This document shows positions 1 to 7,704 of a stretch of 64,000 nt of DNA, in pieces. The notes under the pieces were generated by a model. That model was not told the DNA's origin. It made no database searches and was given only the letters and a program-made list of their open reading frames with translations. Source of the DNA: a virus; IMG/VR virus record IMGVR_UViG_3300020469_005214, positions 62,001 to 126,000 of that record; one strand, 5' to 3'. The translations under genes and the position numbers were made by a program. How positions within the stretch are numbered: position 1 is the first letter of the stretch; the number at the start of each line of letters is the position of its first letter.

Positions 1-152
1 ACTCCAATTACTCTATAATTGTGTCTTCCGTATTTTCTATCTCCCTCTAACATGGCGAGTCCCATTTCCATTAATACTGGTGCTGAAACTGTTGACATAG
101 GAACCTTTTTACATCCAACGGCATCTTTAGGGTTTGAATCTTTAATAATCAT
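1..152 (-). CDS. dATP/dGTP diphosphohydrolase-like (DUF5664), N-terminal part
   Basis: Read on the minus strand from ATG 152-150; it runs off the left edge after 50 codons. Residues 6-13 read SNPKDAVG and residues 42-47 KYGRHN, matching the NPKDA...KYG.HNW signature of the DUF5664 / phage dATP-dGTP diphosphohydrolase N-terminal domain. The family is thought to adjust dNTP pools, which fits the ribonucleotide reductase genes. It is the only minus-strand gene, transcribed divergently from the 243 gene. The C-terminal part is outside the window, so activity cannot be judged. Confidence 0.75.
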   Translation of the reverse strand, partial: MIIKDSNPKDAVGCKKVPMSTVSAPVLMEMGLAMLEGDRKYGRHNYRVIG

Positions 153-160
153 ATTTACAA

Positions 161-189
161 TATATAAACTATATTTTTAATTATGTCAA
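161..189 (-). promoter_or_regulatory. Class I promoter of the minus-strand gene
   Basis: On the minus strand: TTGACA (189-184), 17 bp, TATATA (166-161), then 8 nt to the ATG at 152. The start codon lies about +1, so the mRNA is probably leaderless. It is back to back with the promoter at 207. Confidence 0.7.
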
Positions 190-206
190 GTATTTAAAAC
201 GTTTAC

Positions 207-235
207 TTGACATTAAACCCCTCTTACTATATATT
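207..235 (+). promoter_or_regulatory. Class I promoter
   Basis: TTGACA (207-212), 17 bp, TATATT (230-235), then 7 nt to ATG 243. The upstream in-frame TTG at 207 is part of the -35 box and is rejected as a start. Confidence 0.75.
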
Positions 236-242
236 GTTTGAT

Positions 243-440
243 ATGAAAATAAAAGGACAAGTAATTATTCACTTTAACATATTGGATTTAGACAATATTA
301 CATCTGCAATTATGTGGGGAGATGACTTAAGTTCAGATGAAATAAAAAAAATATCAGAACACTTATCTTCTAAGAAAAAAATTATACAACAATCTCAAGT
401 AATAGAAGATATGAAAAAGAAATATGAAGAAAAATATTAA
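243..440 (+). CDS. Hypothetical protein, 65 aa
   Basis: Not recognised. The first 30 residues alternate hydrophobic beta-like segments; the last 25 are lysine/glutamate rich and probably helical. The start at 243 is set by the promoter geometry (-10 box ends 7 nt upstream). The 3' end overlaps the winged-helix gene at 424 by 17 nt, suggesting coupled translation. Confidence 0.65.
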   Translation: MKIKGQVIIHFNILDLDNITSAIMWGDDLSSDEIKKISEHLSSKKKIIQQSQVIEDMKKKYEEKY

Positions 441-789
441 AAATATTCCAAGGAAACCCTTAAGCGATTCTTTTAAGGGGATATGGATACCTAGGGCTGT
501 ATGTCTAAATATAAGCCTGACTAATACGGAACAAAAATTAATGGGAGTTATTTATGCACTTTCTCAAACATCGGAAGCTCGTAAATATGGAGGATGTTTT
601 GCTACAAATTCATATCTTGCAACTATTATGTCAACTAGCAAGGGTTCCATAGCAAAAATGCTTTCAGATTTAAGAAATAAGAAACAAATAAAAACCATTG
701 ATAGTCAACACTCTATGAATGACAAAATAAGAGTTATACAAATTATAAGTTGTGTGAAAGACTTTAAAAAGGGGTTTAATGTAGGATGA
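424..789 (+). CDS. Winged-helix DNA-binding protein (phage helix-turn-helix type)
   Basis: 121 aa. The arrangement GIWIPR, LTNTEQKLMGVIYAL, CFATNSYLATIMSTSKGSI, LRNKKQI matches the helix-turn-helix domain used by many phage replication or regulatory proteins (N-terminal part of DnaD/replisome-organiser-like proteins), with the recognition helix at about residues 65-85. It lacks a second domain, so it is more likely a regulator than an initiator. It is co-transcribed with the 243 gene. Confidence 0.65.
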   Translation: MKKNIKNIPRKPLSDSFKGIWIPRAVCLNISLTNTEQKLMGVIYALSQTSEARKYGGCFATNSYLATIMSTSKGSIAKMLSDLRNKKQIKTIDSQHSMNDKIRVIQIISCVKDFKKGFNVG

Positions 790-962
790 TAGGGGGTTTA
801 ATGTGTAGTAAACAAGTATTTAATAATATTAAACCATATAATATAGATATAGAAAGTATTATATTACATATAATACTAATATTCTTCGTTCCTCAGAATA
901 TTAAAATTAGTTTGAATTTAATGCTTGACTTATATTTTAAAACGAGTTATTATCACAAATAA
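786..962 (+). CDS. Possible 58-aa protein in the 789-962 gap
   Basis: An open frame starts at an ATGA overlap with the stop of the preceding gene and ends with TAATG overlapping the start of the next, a typical coupled arrangement. It is open for 58 codons in very AT-rich DNA and has a hydrophobic middle (about residues 25-37). Against it: the stretch also carries two palindromes and the promoter of the 962 gene, so it may be a chance frame. Confidence 0.3.
   Translation: MIGGLMCSKQVFNNIKPYNIDIESIILHIILIFFVPQNIKISLNLMLDLYFKTSYYHK
855..903. repeat. Two adjacent perfect hairpins
   Basis: First: arms AGTATTATAT/ATATAATACT (855-864, 868-877) with a 3-nt loop. Second: arms TAATATTCT/AGAATATTA (877-885, 895-903) with a 9-nt loop. 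No U-tract follows, so neither is a clear terminator; operator or RNA processing site are alternatives. Confidence 0.5.
925..953 (+). promoter_or_regulatory. Class I promoter
   Basis: TTGACT (925-930), 17 bp, TATTAT (948-953), 8 nt to ATG 962. Confidence 0.75.
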
Positions 963-1309
963 TGAAAAGAAATAGTTACTTATTATTTGAAGATGAATTC
1001 TACGACCAGTTTTCTGCAGATTCTGGAATTATCGCATTCTTCTCGTCAATGAAAAACTCAAAAGACCCAATAAAAGAGTTTGACGATGCCTTTGATTTCT
1101 GGGTTGAGCATCAGAAGAATACAGTTCAAAAAATTATTGAGGTTTCGTTAGATGTAAATAAAAACCCACAAAAGTATTCAAGAGAATACCAAGAAGTATA
1201 TGGAACCTTAGAGGTAGAAGACTATCACGAGGTTTCAAGCAAAGCTTTAAGAACTTTGAAAACTAAAATAAAGAATCAATTTGAAGAATTTTTGAAAAGA
1301 ACACAATAA
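962..1309 (+). CDS. Hypothetical protein, 115 aa
   Basis: Not recognised. Acidic, mostly helical by composition, no membrane segment and no conserved motif that I can name. Leaderless-type start fixed by the promoter at 925. First gene of a run of closely spaced genes leading into the glycosyltransferase cluster. Confidence 0.65.
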   Translation: MKRNSYLLFEDEFYDQFSADSGIIAFFSSMKNSKDPIKEFDDAFDFWVEHQKNTVQKIIEVSLDVNKNPQKYSREYQEVYGTLEVEDYHEVSSKALRTLKTKIKNQFEEFLKRTQ

Positions 1310-1317
1310 GCAAATTT

Positions 1318-1680
1318 ATGAATAAGATAGATATAGAAAAAATTAACAGACTTAAATCTCATAAAGATTTTTATCAATCCATGATAAATCAATTTTATAG
1401 CGAAGCCTTAGAGTTATATGATGGAAACGAAGATATTTTTATGGATTATTTTATGAATGATCTACAAAGTTTAGACGAAATCATAGATATTAAAAAAAAC
1501 AATGATGATGTTTCTGTTAGATTAACTCCAGTTACAAAACATAAAAATGGAGATATTTCATACACGTTTGAATATACTGAAAATTTTAAAGATAAACTAA
1601 TTGAAAACGGTATAGAAAACCCAACTGAAGAAGACATTGGGGAGCATATTCTAAAAAAAATAAAAAGCTTTCTAGATTAA
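1318..1680 (+). CDS. Hypothetical protein, 120 aa
   Basis: Not recognised. Acidic; N-terminal half helical, central part with beta-like alternation (SVRLTPVTKHKNGDISYTF), C-terminal helix. It lies 8 nt after the 962 gene and 3 nt before the glycosyltransferase at 1684, so it is probably in the same transcript. Confidence 0.65.
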   Translation: MNKIDIEKINRLKSHKDFYQSMINQFYSEALELYDGNEDIFMDYFMNDLQSLDEIIDIKKNNDDVSVRLTPVTKHKNGDISYTFEYTENFKDKLIENGIENPTEEDIGEHILKKIKSFLD

Positions 1681-1683
1681 TTT

Positions 1684-2496
1684 ATGACTAAAATATCACT
1701 AGCTACATCTGCATTCAACATTGTTAAGAATGACTTTGACATTGAAGATGCTATTCAAAATTGGTCTCATTATGTTGATGAAATAGTTATTGCTACTATT
1801 CCAAGTGAAGACAATACGAGTGAATTACTTAATCAAATCAAAAATCAGTCTAAAATTGAAGTTAAAATTGTCGAGCTTGATGATTCTACTGACGTCGTTG
1901 GGTGGGATGGAAGAATTAAAAATGCGGCACACCAAGGATCAAGCCACGACATTGTTGTTCAAGTCGATCTTGACGAAAGAATGGGCGGTCAAACCGATGT
2001 ATGGAAGTCTACGGCTGAAACACTTTTAAAATCAAGAGAACAAGTCAAAGCTCTTGTGATTCCATCGGTTAACCTGTATGGCAGTTATTATACTTATGCT
2101 GACATCAGTAAAAAATGGTATATGTGTTTAAGGGAAGGCGTTCAAAGAGGTATTGTTAATTTTGCCAAAACAAAAGAAGGGTTTGATAGAACAAAGTCAG
2201 ATTCAACAGAAGCAATAGATGAGAATGGTAATCTTGTTCCTTCTGCAGATATTGTTAAATCTACTGGAAGTTGGACTGATCTAGAATACTGTAAAAAAAG
2301 AATGCCGTTTGTTTGGCACCTAGGATATTTATCTTTATCTCGTCGAACAAAATTAAATAAAGAATTTTGGAAAGAAAAGTGGGACAGCTATGGAGAAGGA
2401 GAGTCAGACGTAATAGTAGATATTGAAAAGTTTGAAAAGAGACAGGTTTTTAAGCACGAACTAGATATAGATTTTTTAAATATAGATTCTGTTTAA
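1684..2496 (+). CDS. Family 2-like glycosyltransferase
   Basis: 270 aa. The N-terminal Rossmann-like part (LATSAFNIVKNDFDIEDAI, then DEIVIATIPSEDNT) and the acidic QVDLDERMGG segment at about residue 95 fit a GT-A fold with a DxD-type metal/nucleotide-sugar site. No membrane segment, so it acts in the cytoplasm. First of five sugar/methyl-transfer genes (1684-5914), which suggests decoration of a phage or host surface glycan or of DNA/protein; the acceptor is unknown. Confidence 0.65.
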   Translation: MTKISLATSAFNIVKNDFDIEDAIQNWSHYVDEIVIATIPSEDNTSELLNQIKNQSKIEVKIVELDDSTDVVGWDGRIKNAAHQGSSHDIVVQVDLDERMGGQTDVWKSTAETLLKSREQVKALVIPSVNLYGSYYTYADISKKWYMCLREGVQRGIVNFAKTKEGFDRTKSDSTEAIDENGNLVPSADIVKSTGSWTDLEYCKKRMPFVWHLGYLSLSRRTKLNKEFWKEKWDSYGEGESDVIVDIEKFEKRQVFKHELDIDFLNIDSV

Positions 2497-2497
2497 C

Positions 2498-3316
2498 ATG
2501 ACACAATCTAAAATATTAGTTCGAGGCGAAGGTGGACTGGGCGACTGTTTGCTTTCTAATAGATTTGTTCCTGCGATTAGAGAGTATCACACTAATTGTC
2601 ATATTACTTTTGGTTTTGATAATTATAGAGGAGAGTCTTATCAACTAAATGTTTTAAATCGTTTTTATCCTAACATGTCTAATATATATTGTTTATGGAA
2701 CGAGGTTGATGAAAATGATTTTGATTATTTTTATGATCTTCACATAGATAAGATGAAATGGACTACTTATGATTTTGATTGGTTAAGTAGATTTTATTAT
2801 TTTCCTAAGACAGAAGTTGATGTAGAAAAAAAAGATTATGTTTGTTTGCATTTAACTCACAATTTATGGGAGCCAAAAAATCTTAAAAAAGAATATGTAA
2901 CTGAATTAGTGAGTCGTCTTTACGATGAAGGTCACAAGTTGGTTGCTATTTGCACCGAAAAAGAAAAAGAGCGTTATTCTGATGTTTTAGACAAAGTTGA
3001 AATTGTTTGTTCTGATATAGAAGAAGCTTGCATGACTGTTATGTCTGCCAAAGCCTTTCTAACTATAGATTCTGGTTTTAAATACATGGCTTATGCAAAT
3101 GGTGTTCCAACATTAGAAACCGCTGACCATTATTCTGAAGTTGGAGGAACTCATCCGATGTTCAAGGCAAGATGGTTACCGTTTCAAGAACGTGGAATAC
3201 CTCTTTATTCTGATCCTACTTACTTTATAGTTGGTTTAAAAAATATTTTAGAAAATAAAATTTCTTCAATATTTCCTTACAATACTTCAATAGAACAAAC
3301 ATTTGGTTTTAAATGA
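2498..3316 (+). CDS. GT9-like (heptosyltransferase-fold) glycosyltransferase
   Basis: 272 aa. GEGGLGDCLLSNRFVPAIRE at residues 10-29 and FLTIDSGFKYMAYANGVPTL near residue 190 are the two signature regions of the ADP-heptose:LPS heptosyltransferase (GT9/GT-B) fold. It starts one base after the preceding stop and overlaps the next gene by 4 nt. With the ADP-heptose genes at 22-25 kb the donor could be ADP-heptose, but that is inference. Confidence 0.6.
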   Translation: MTQSKILVRGEGGLGDCLLSNRFVPAIREYHTNCHITFGFDNYRGESYQLNVLNRFYPNMSNIYCLWNEVDENDFDYFYDLHIDKMKWTTYDFDWLSRFYYFPKTEVDVEKKDYVCLHLTHNLWEPKNLKKEYVTELVSRLYDEGHKLVAICTEKEKERYSDVLDKVEIVCSDIEEACMTVMSAKAFLTIDSGFKYMAYANGVPTLETADHYSEVGGTHPMFKARWLPFQERGIPLYSDPTYFIVGLKNILENKISSIFPYNTSIEQTFGFK

Positions 3317-4065
3317 AATTGTATACAGATAAATTAGGTATAAGGGTATTACCAAGTTTGGGAATAGGAGACATGGTTCAGTATTGTGCTATTCCAGAAA
3401 ATTTTTATAAAAATTATGGAACAAAATTAATCGACGTTTCCAATTGTTGGATTTGGGATGAAAACCCATATATTGAAAGAAATATTGAGACAGATAACGT
3501 AATAGATTTGTGGAGTTTATCTTGGAATTGTGATGATTTTTTAAACAGGTCTGAATTAATGAATTCTGTTTTAGAATTTCCAAAGATTTATTGTAGGTCT
3601 CCTAGACTTTATTTTAATGAAGACCCAAAACATATGCTTCAAAATAAACTTTGTTTACATTCTCAAGGTATCAGTTCTCGCACAATACTTTCTAAAAATA
3701 TAATCGACAAAATTAAAGAAAGATATTCGAATTACGATATAGTCCAAATTGGAGGTCTAGACGATGTTGATTGTCAAGTGAACGATGCTCGTGGATTAGA
3801 TATGTGGCAGACAGTTGAAGAGATATCTACTTCTTCTATTTTTATTGGAGTCAATAGTGGCATGATGAATATTGCCAATTGTTATCCTCACATAAATAAA
3901 AAATTAATTATTGATTTAGCGTCTGGACAGTTCGACGAAAATTTAAATAGATTTTCTCCTTTATCTAAAAATCATAATCTATTTGAATGGATAGATCATG
4001 GTTGGCAATATTACAATGACACTAATGTTGATATTGGTGTAACTTATACATATAATAAAATATGA
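3313..4065 (+). CDS. Second GT9-like glycosyltransferase
   Basis: 250 aa. LPSLGIGDMVQYCAIPENF near the N-terminus and FIGVNSGMMNIANCYP near residue 178 match the same GT9 signature regions as its neighbour; the two are probably distant paralogues. ATGA overlap with the upstream gene and a 4-nt overlap with the methyltransferase downstream indicate one operon. Confidence 0.55.
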   Translation: MKLYTDKLGIRVLPSLGIGDMVQYCAIPENFYKNYGTKLIDVSNCWIWDENPYIERNIETDNVIDLWSLSWNCDDFLNRSELMNSVLEFPKIYCRSPRLYFNEDPKHMLQNKLCLHSQGISSRTILSKNIIDKIKERYSNYDIVQIGGLDDVDCQVNDARGLDMWQTVEEISTSSIFIGVNSGMMNIANCYPHINKKLIIDLASGQFDENLNRFSPLSKNHNLFEWIDHGWQYYNDTNVDIGVTYTYNKI

Positions 4066-4823
4066 TTTTATCTGATAGTACATTCCCCAACAAATATGAT
4101 TTTTTAAAAGAACTTATTGTTCCATATTCTACAGACTTTACCAAAAAGAGGTATGGAAATAATTGGGATGGTGGCTATATATATTTAAAAGAATTGTTTG
4201 ACGAGTCTTCAATAGTGTATTCTTATGGTATAGACGATAATCCATCAGCTATATATTTTGACATACATTGTGCCAACGAGGGCAAAAAGGTATACATGTA
4301 TGATGGAACAATTGAAGGCTGTCCAGTCAACAACCAAAACTTTTTCTTTAAAAAAGAAAACCTATATAAAGGTGTTCTGGAAAATCAGATAAAAGAAAAT
4401 AGTCACGACAAAGAAACTAATATGGTTTTGAAAATGGACATAGAGGGCTCTGAATACGAAGTGATAAATTCCGATATAGAATTGATTAGCAAGCATTTTA
4501 ATCAGATGAATATCGAAGTCCACAGTCTAATAGAAGAAGATTCTGATAACTCTGGACTAGATGAGCTTAGTTGTGCAATAAAAAAAGACAACAAGATTAA
4601 AAAAGTATTTTTTGAAAAACTTCTAGAATATTATAATATTGTTCACATCCATGCGAATAATTATACTCCAAGATATGGAGATTTCCCAGAGACTATGGAA
4701 TTAACTCTTTTAAGAAAGAATTATTCATTTAATGGAATTGATAAAACTAAGTTTCCAATAAAAGGTTTAGATTTTCCAAACAATCCGAATGAACAGGATT
4801 ATGATTTGGATTGGTGGATATAA
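4062..4823 (+). CDS. FkbM-like SAM-dependent methyltransferase
   Basis: 253 aa. VLKMDIEGSEYEVI at about residues 125-138 is the hallmark of FkbM-family (Methyltransf_21) enzymes; YGNNWDGGYI and VYSYGIDDNPSAI upstream form the SAM-binding Rossmann start. Such enzymes often O-methylate sugars, consistent with the surrounding glycosyltransferases. 4-nt overlap with the preceding gene. Confidence 0.7.
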   Translation: MILSDSTFPNKYDFLKELIVPYSTDFTKKRYGNNWDGGYIYLKELFDESSIVYSYGIDDNPSAIYFDIHCANEGKKVYMYDGTIEGCPVNNQNFFFKKENLYKGVLENQIKENSHDKETNMVLKMDIEGSEYEVINSDIELISKHFNQMNIEVHSLIEEDSDNSGLDELSCAIKKDNKIKKVFFEKLLEYYNIVHIHANNYTPRYGDFPETMELTLLRKNYSFNGIDKTKFPIKGLDFPNNPNEQDYDLDWWI

Positions 4824-4826
4824 AAT

Positions 4827-5168
4827 ATGATAAAATTAAAAGTTGACGCAGGGTATGCTTTTGATTACTTGGCAATATTGGAAGTTAAAAAAAACAACAA
4901 CCCAAATCAATCTAATATTTGGCAGGATTGTCTTTCTTATATCTCAAGTCAATTCTCAACAGATAATTGGCAAGATATGATTACTTCTAAAGAATATCTT
5001 AAAATGGTTGAAGTAAATCAAAAAACTTTTGATGCGGTTAACAAAGCTCGTTATGGAAAAATAACAGCCAAAGAAGTTGACAATTGTAATATGGAAAGAT
5101 ATAATGCTAAGCAAAGGTTTAGGAGTAAATTTTTTCCAGAAAGTGATCAACTAGAGTTTAAGACATGA
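4827..5168 (+). CDS. Conserved-looking hypothetical protein, 113 aa
   Basis: Not assigned. N-terminus MIKLKVDAGYAFDYLAILEVK, followed by helical, basic-acidic mixed sequence. Sits inside the sugar-transfer operon (3 nt after the methyltransferase, 4-nt overlap with the next glycosyltransferase). No membrane segment or metal motif. Confidence 0.65.
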   Translation: MIKLKVDAGYAFDYLAILEVKKNNNPNQSNIWQDCLSYISSQFSTDNWQDMITSKEYLKMVEVNQKTFDAVNKARYGKITAKEVDNCNMERYNAKQRFRSKFFPESDQLEFKT

Positions 5169-5914
5169 TAAAAATAGGATTCTTGCTTTGCGCATATAAT
5201 CAAGAAGAGTTTGTTGATGACTGCTTGGAAAATATTGTAAAATTTTCTAAAAATGGTGGACATCTAATAAGCGCTGTATCTGTTCCTTTTGCCGAATATA
5301 AGGGGGTTGAAGTTGAGGTAGACTCTACCACTGATATCCTTCGCAAACGCCTTTTATCTGGGGATATAGACTCTTTAACAGACTCTCCAGCTTACATATC
5401 AGAAGCGGATGCCAGAACGAAAGCACTGAAGCCATTATTAGATTGCGATTTTATTTGGCTAATTGATTCAGACGAAATTTATTCTTGTCAACAACTGAAT
5501 GATATAACGAATTTTGTAAAAAACTCAGAATTTATAGACTGGTTCAGACTGTCTTTTAAAAATTATGTAGGAGAAGGTTATCTCAAGGAGCCGTTTACTC
5601 CTCCCAGGATATTCAATACGAGAACAAAAAACGGCAAACTTGCTCGCTTTTATTACGACAATGATGTTATTTATGAGACAAATAATGGCGAAATTAATTA
5701 TCAAACCATGTCTAGCAAGTTAGTTCCTGCTTCTGTAGCATGGATTGATCACTTTAGTTGGACTAGTACAAATAAAAATAAATTAAAATGTGATTATCAA
5801 AATAAGCACTTTGGACATTGTTCTTACAAATGGGAAGACGGCAAAGGAATTATTTTTGATGACGATTATTATAAAAAAACAGGAGAAATAAAACCAAAAA
5901 TTATATATGAATAA
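5165..5914 (+). CDS. Family 2-like glycosyltransferase
   Basis: 249 aa. GFLLCAYNQEEFVDDCLENI at the N-terminus is the GT2 nucleotide-binding start, and IWLIDSDEIY near residue 100 supplies the acidic DxD-like motif followed by a glutamate. The conserved IDHFSW near residue 195 resembles the acceptor-side histidine region of phage GT2 enzymes. Last glycosyltransferase of the cluster. Confidence 0.7.
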   Translation: MIKIGFLLCAYNQEEFVDDCLENIVKFSKNGGHLISAVSVPFAEYKGVEVEVDSTTDILRKRLLSGDIDSLTDSPAYISEADARTKALKPLLDCDFIWLIDSDEIYSCQQLNDITNFVKNSEFIDWFRLSFKNYVGEGYLKEPFTPPRIFNTRTKNGKLARFYYDNDVIYETNNGEINYQTMSSKLVPASVAWIDHFSWTSTNKNKLKCDYQNKHFGHCSYKWEDGKGIIFDDDYYKKTGEIKPKIIYE

Positions 5915-6095
5915 AAAAATGATGGAAGTAGAAGTGGATGGAAAAATTGAAGAGAGATCGGTTGATTACTCTATGTATAGGGGTAAAGATGAAGACGGTC
6001 GTGCAAAGTTTGTTGATTATCCAATCCTAATGCCTCAAGAGCATTTTTATGAAAGCGAGCGTGGTCTTAAGGTTTTTACCTCTTCGGTTCGTTGA
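5907..6095 (+). CDS. Hypothetical protein, 62 aa
   Basis: Small charged protein, overlapping the glycosyltransferase by 8 nt. No recognisable domain. Confidence 0.6.
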   Translation: MNKKMMEVEVDGKIEERSVDYSMYRGKDEDGRAKFVDYPILMPQEHFYESERGLKVFTSSVR

Positions 6096-6112
6096 CAAAA
6101 TATAAAATATTT

Positions 6113-6142
6113 TCTTCTAAGTGCTTGCCTAAGTGTAATATT
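6113..6142 (+). promoter_or_regulatory. Class II promoter (TGTAATATT)
   Basis: TGTAATATT at 6134-6142, 4 nt before ATG 6147. The -35 region (TTCTTC 6112-6117) is an imperfect match to the TTCTCT of other class II sites. A TTGACA further upstream is too far away to pair with it. Confidence 0.55.
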
Positions 6143-6146
6143 TAGA

Positions 6147-6542
6147 ATGAAGATCGATTTAAAACTTCTTTTAATATTTACATTATTAATATCATTATGC
6201 TGGGCAGTTTTGCTCCGCAATAACGATAATCATAATTCAAATTATTATACCACTACTGGAGAAAGTAATGGAAACTTTTTTGGCGAAAAAGTTGTCGTAA
6301 AAAAGACTGATATAGAAAGTCTGGTTGTAGGCGATTTCATTGTTTTTACAAAAGATGAAGACACAATTTTGCATCCAATAACCAATATTATAAGGCTAGA
6401 AGATGAAATAATTGGTTTTGAGACAAAAGGTCTAGAAAACGATATAAAAGACCCAATAGTTTTGCCTGATAAGATCATTGGTAAGGCGTATAGAGTCTTG
6501 GAAAACGGCCTAATAGAAAAAGATACAAAATCTCCGAAATAA
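6147..6542 (+). CDS. Membrane-anchored signal-peptidase-fold protein without catalytic Ser motif
   Basis: 131 aa. One N-terminal membrane segment (residues 5-22) followed by a small beta domain: VVVKKTDIESLVVGDFIVF, then DTILHPITNI, resembling the GD(I/V)VxF...LHRI strands of S24/S26 signal peptidases and of the protein encoded at 21912. The SMxP motif with the nucleophilic serine is missing, so it is probably inactive or only shares the fold. Confidence 0.5.
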   Translation: MKIDLKLLLIFTLLISLCWAVLLRNNDNHNSNYYTTTGESNGNFFGEKVVVKKTDIESLVVGDFIVFTKDEDTILHPITNIIRLEDEIIGFETKGLENDIKDPIVLPDKIIGKAYRVLENGLIEKDTKSPK

Positions 6543-6605
6543 CTACACTAAAAAGTTGACTTTGTCATTAGTTATGTTATAGTTTTTTTAAGCTTTAGTA
6601 AAAAA

Positions 6606-6614
6606 TGTAATATT
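6606..6614 (+). promoter_or_regulatory. Class II -10 element before nrdB
   Basis: TGTAATATT, 9 nt before ATG 6624. This is the only class II site next to a gene whose spacing to the start is not 4 nt. No clear -35 match. Confidence 0.45.
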
Positions 6615-6623
6615 AGCTTACCT

Positions 6624-7604
6624 ATGAATAATAAAACAATTTTTGAAGAACAAATTAGCAGAAAACCCAATCAGTATCCTTGGACTGATAAGTTTATTGA
6701 TGTCATGCACGACGGACACTGGACTCACAGAGAATTCAACTTCTCTTCAGATGTTCAAGACTTTAAGACAAAATTAACTGATCAAGAAAAACAGATCATA
6801 ATCAGGGCTTTATCGGCCATCGGACAGATAGAAATAGCAGTAAAAACCTTTTGGGCTAAACTTGGAGACAACCTACCTCACCCATCAATTCAAGATATGG
6901 GATATGTTATGGCTAACATTGAGGTCATCCACAACGATGGCTATGAAAGACTTTTAGATGTTCTAGATATGCAAGAGGTTTTTGAAGAAAACTTGAAGCT
7001 AGAATGGATACAGGGAAGAGTAAAATATCTTAAAAAATACACTCACAGATATTATAAAGATAGCAAGAAGCAGTTTGTTTACGCCTTAATTCTTTTTACA
7101 CTGTTTGTTGAAAACGTAAGCCTCTTCAGTCAGTTTTATATTATCAATTGGTTTGGTCGCAAAAATTACCTCAAAGACACCAGACAAATGACTGCATATA
7201 CAGTATTGGAAGAAGATATTCATTCAAAGGTTGGTATCAAATTGGTAAATACGATTCGCGATGAAATGCCAGAACTTTTTGATGATGAGCTTGAAGAAAG
7301 AATATTGCATGAGGCTGAAGAAGCATTTAAATGTGAATCAAAAATTGTAGACTGGATGGTAAACGGAGTTAACGAAGAGAGCCTGTCTGCACCACTCTTA
7401 AAAGAATTTATCAAAGCAAGGATTAATGATTCTTTAGAGCAAATTGGATATAAAAAGAAATTCGAAGTTGACGAAGAACTGCTTACACAAACTACTTGGT
7501 TTGATGAAGAAGTTTTAGGTAATTCAATGACAGACTTCTTCAATAGTAGACCAGTAGAATACGCCAAAAACAACAAAAGCTTTGACGAAGACGACTTATT
7601 TTAA
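6624..7604 (+). CDS. nrdB: Ribonucleoside-diphosphate reductase, beta (radical) subunit
   Basis: 326 aa, class I small subunit that generates the radical for dNTP synthesis. Metal ligands and the radical tyrosine are all in place: E70 (where most class I enzymes have Asp), E100-x-x-H103, Y107 four residues after H103, E163, and E197-x-x-H200. The acidic/aromatic C-terminal tail ending DEDDLF would bind the alpha subunit. The alpha subunit follows 100 nt downstream. Confidence 0.92.
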   Translation: MNNKTIFEEQISRKPNQYPWTDKFIDVMHDGHWTHREFNFSSDVQDFKTKLTDQEKQIIIRALSAIGQIEIAVKTFWAKLGDNLPHPSIQDMGYVMANIEVIHNDGYERLLDVLDMQEVFEENLKLEWIQGRVKYLKKYTHRYYKDSKKQFVYALILFTLFVENVSLFSQFYIINWFGRKNYLKDTRQMTAYTVLEEDIHSKVGIKLVNTIRDEMPELFDDELEERILHEAEEAFKCESKIVDWMVNGVNEESLSAPLLKEFIKARINDSLEQIGYKKKFEVDEELLTQTTWFDEEVLGNSMTDFFNSRPVEYAKNNKSFDEDDLF

Positions 7605-7628
7605 AAAATAGGTTTATAAAATAAAGTT

Positions 7629-7691
7629 ATGGGAGTTCAAAAAAGTAATTCTCAAAAATTCAAATTAAAACACAAAACAAATATAAAGTAA
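7629..7691 (+). CDS. Possible 20-aa basic peptide between nrdB and nrdA
   Basis: ATG 7629 opens a 20-codon frame rich in Lys, Asn and Gln. It is the only frame in the gap. No ribosome-binding signal; may be chance. Confidence 0.2.
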   Translation: MGVQKSNSQKFKLKHKTNIK

Positions 7692-7704
7692 ATATACTTA
7701 AAAC

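Noticed and set aside
207-242. TTG start giving the first plus-strand gene 12 more residues
   Set aside because: The TTG is the first triplet of the TTGACA -35 box; ATG 243 fits the shared promoter geometry. The same reasoning rejects extended starts at 13126, 33264, 34537, 39457, 42204 and 42497.
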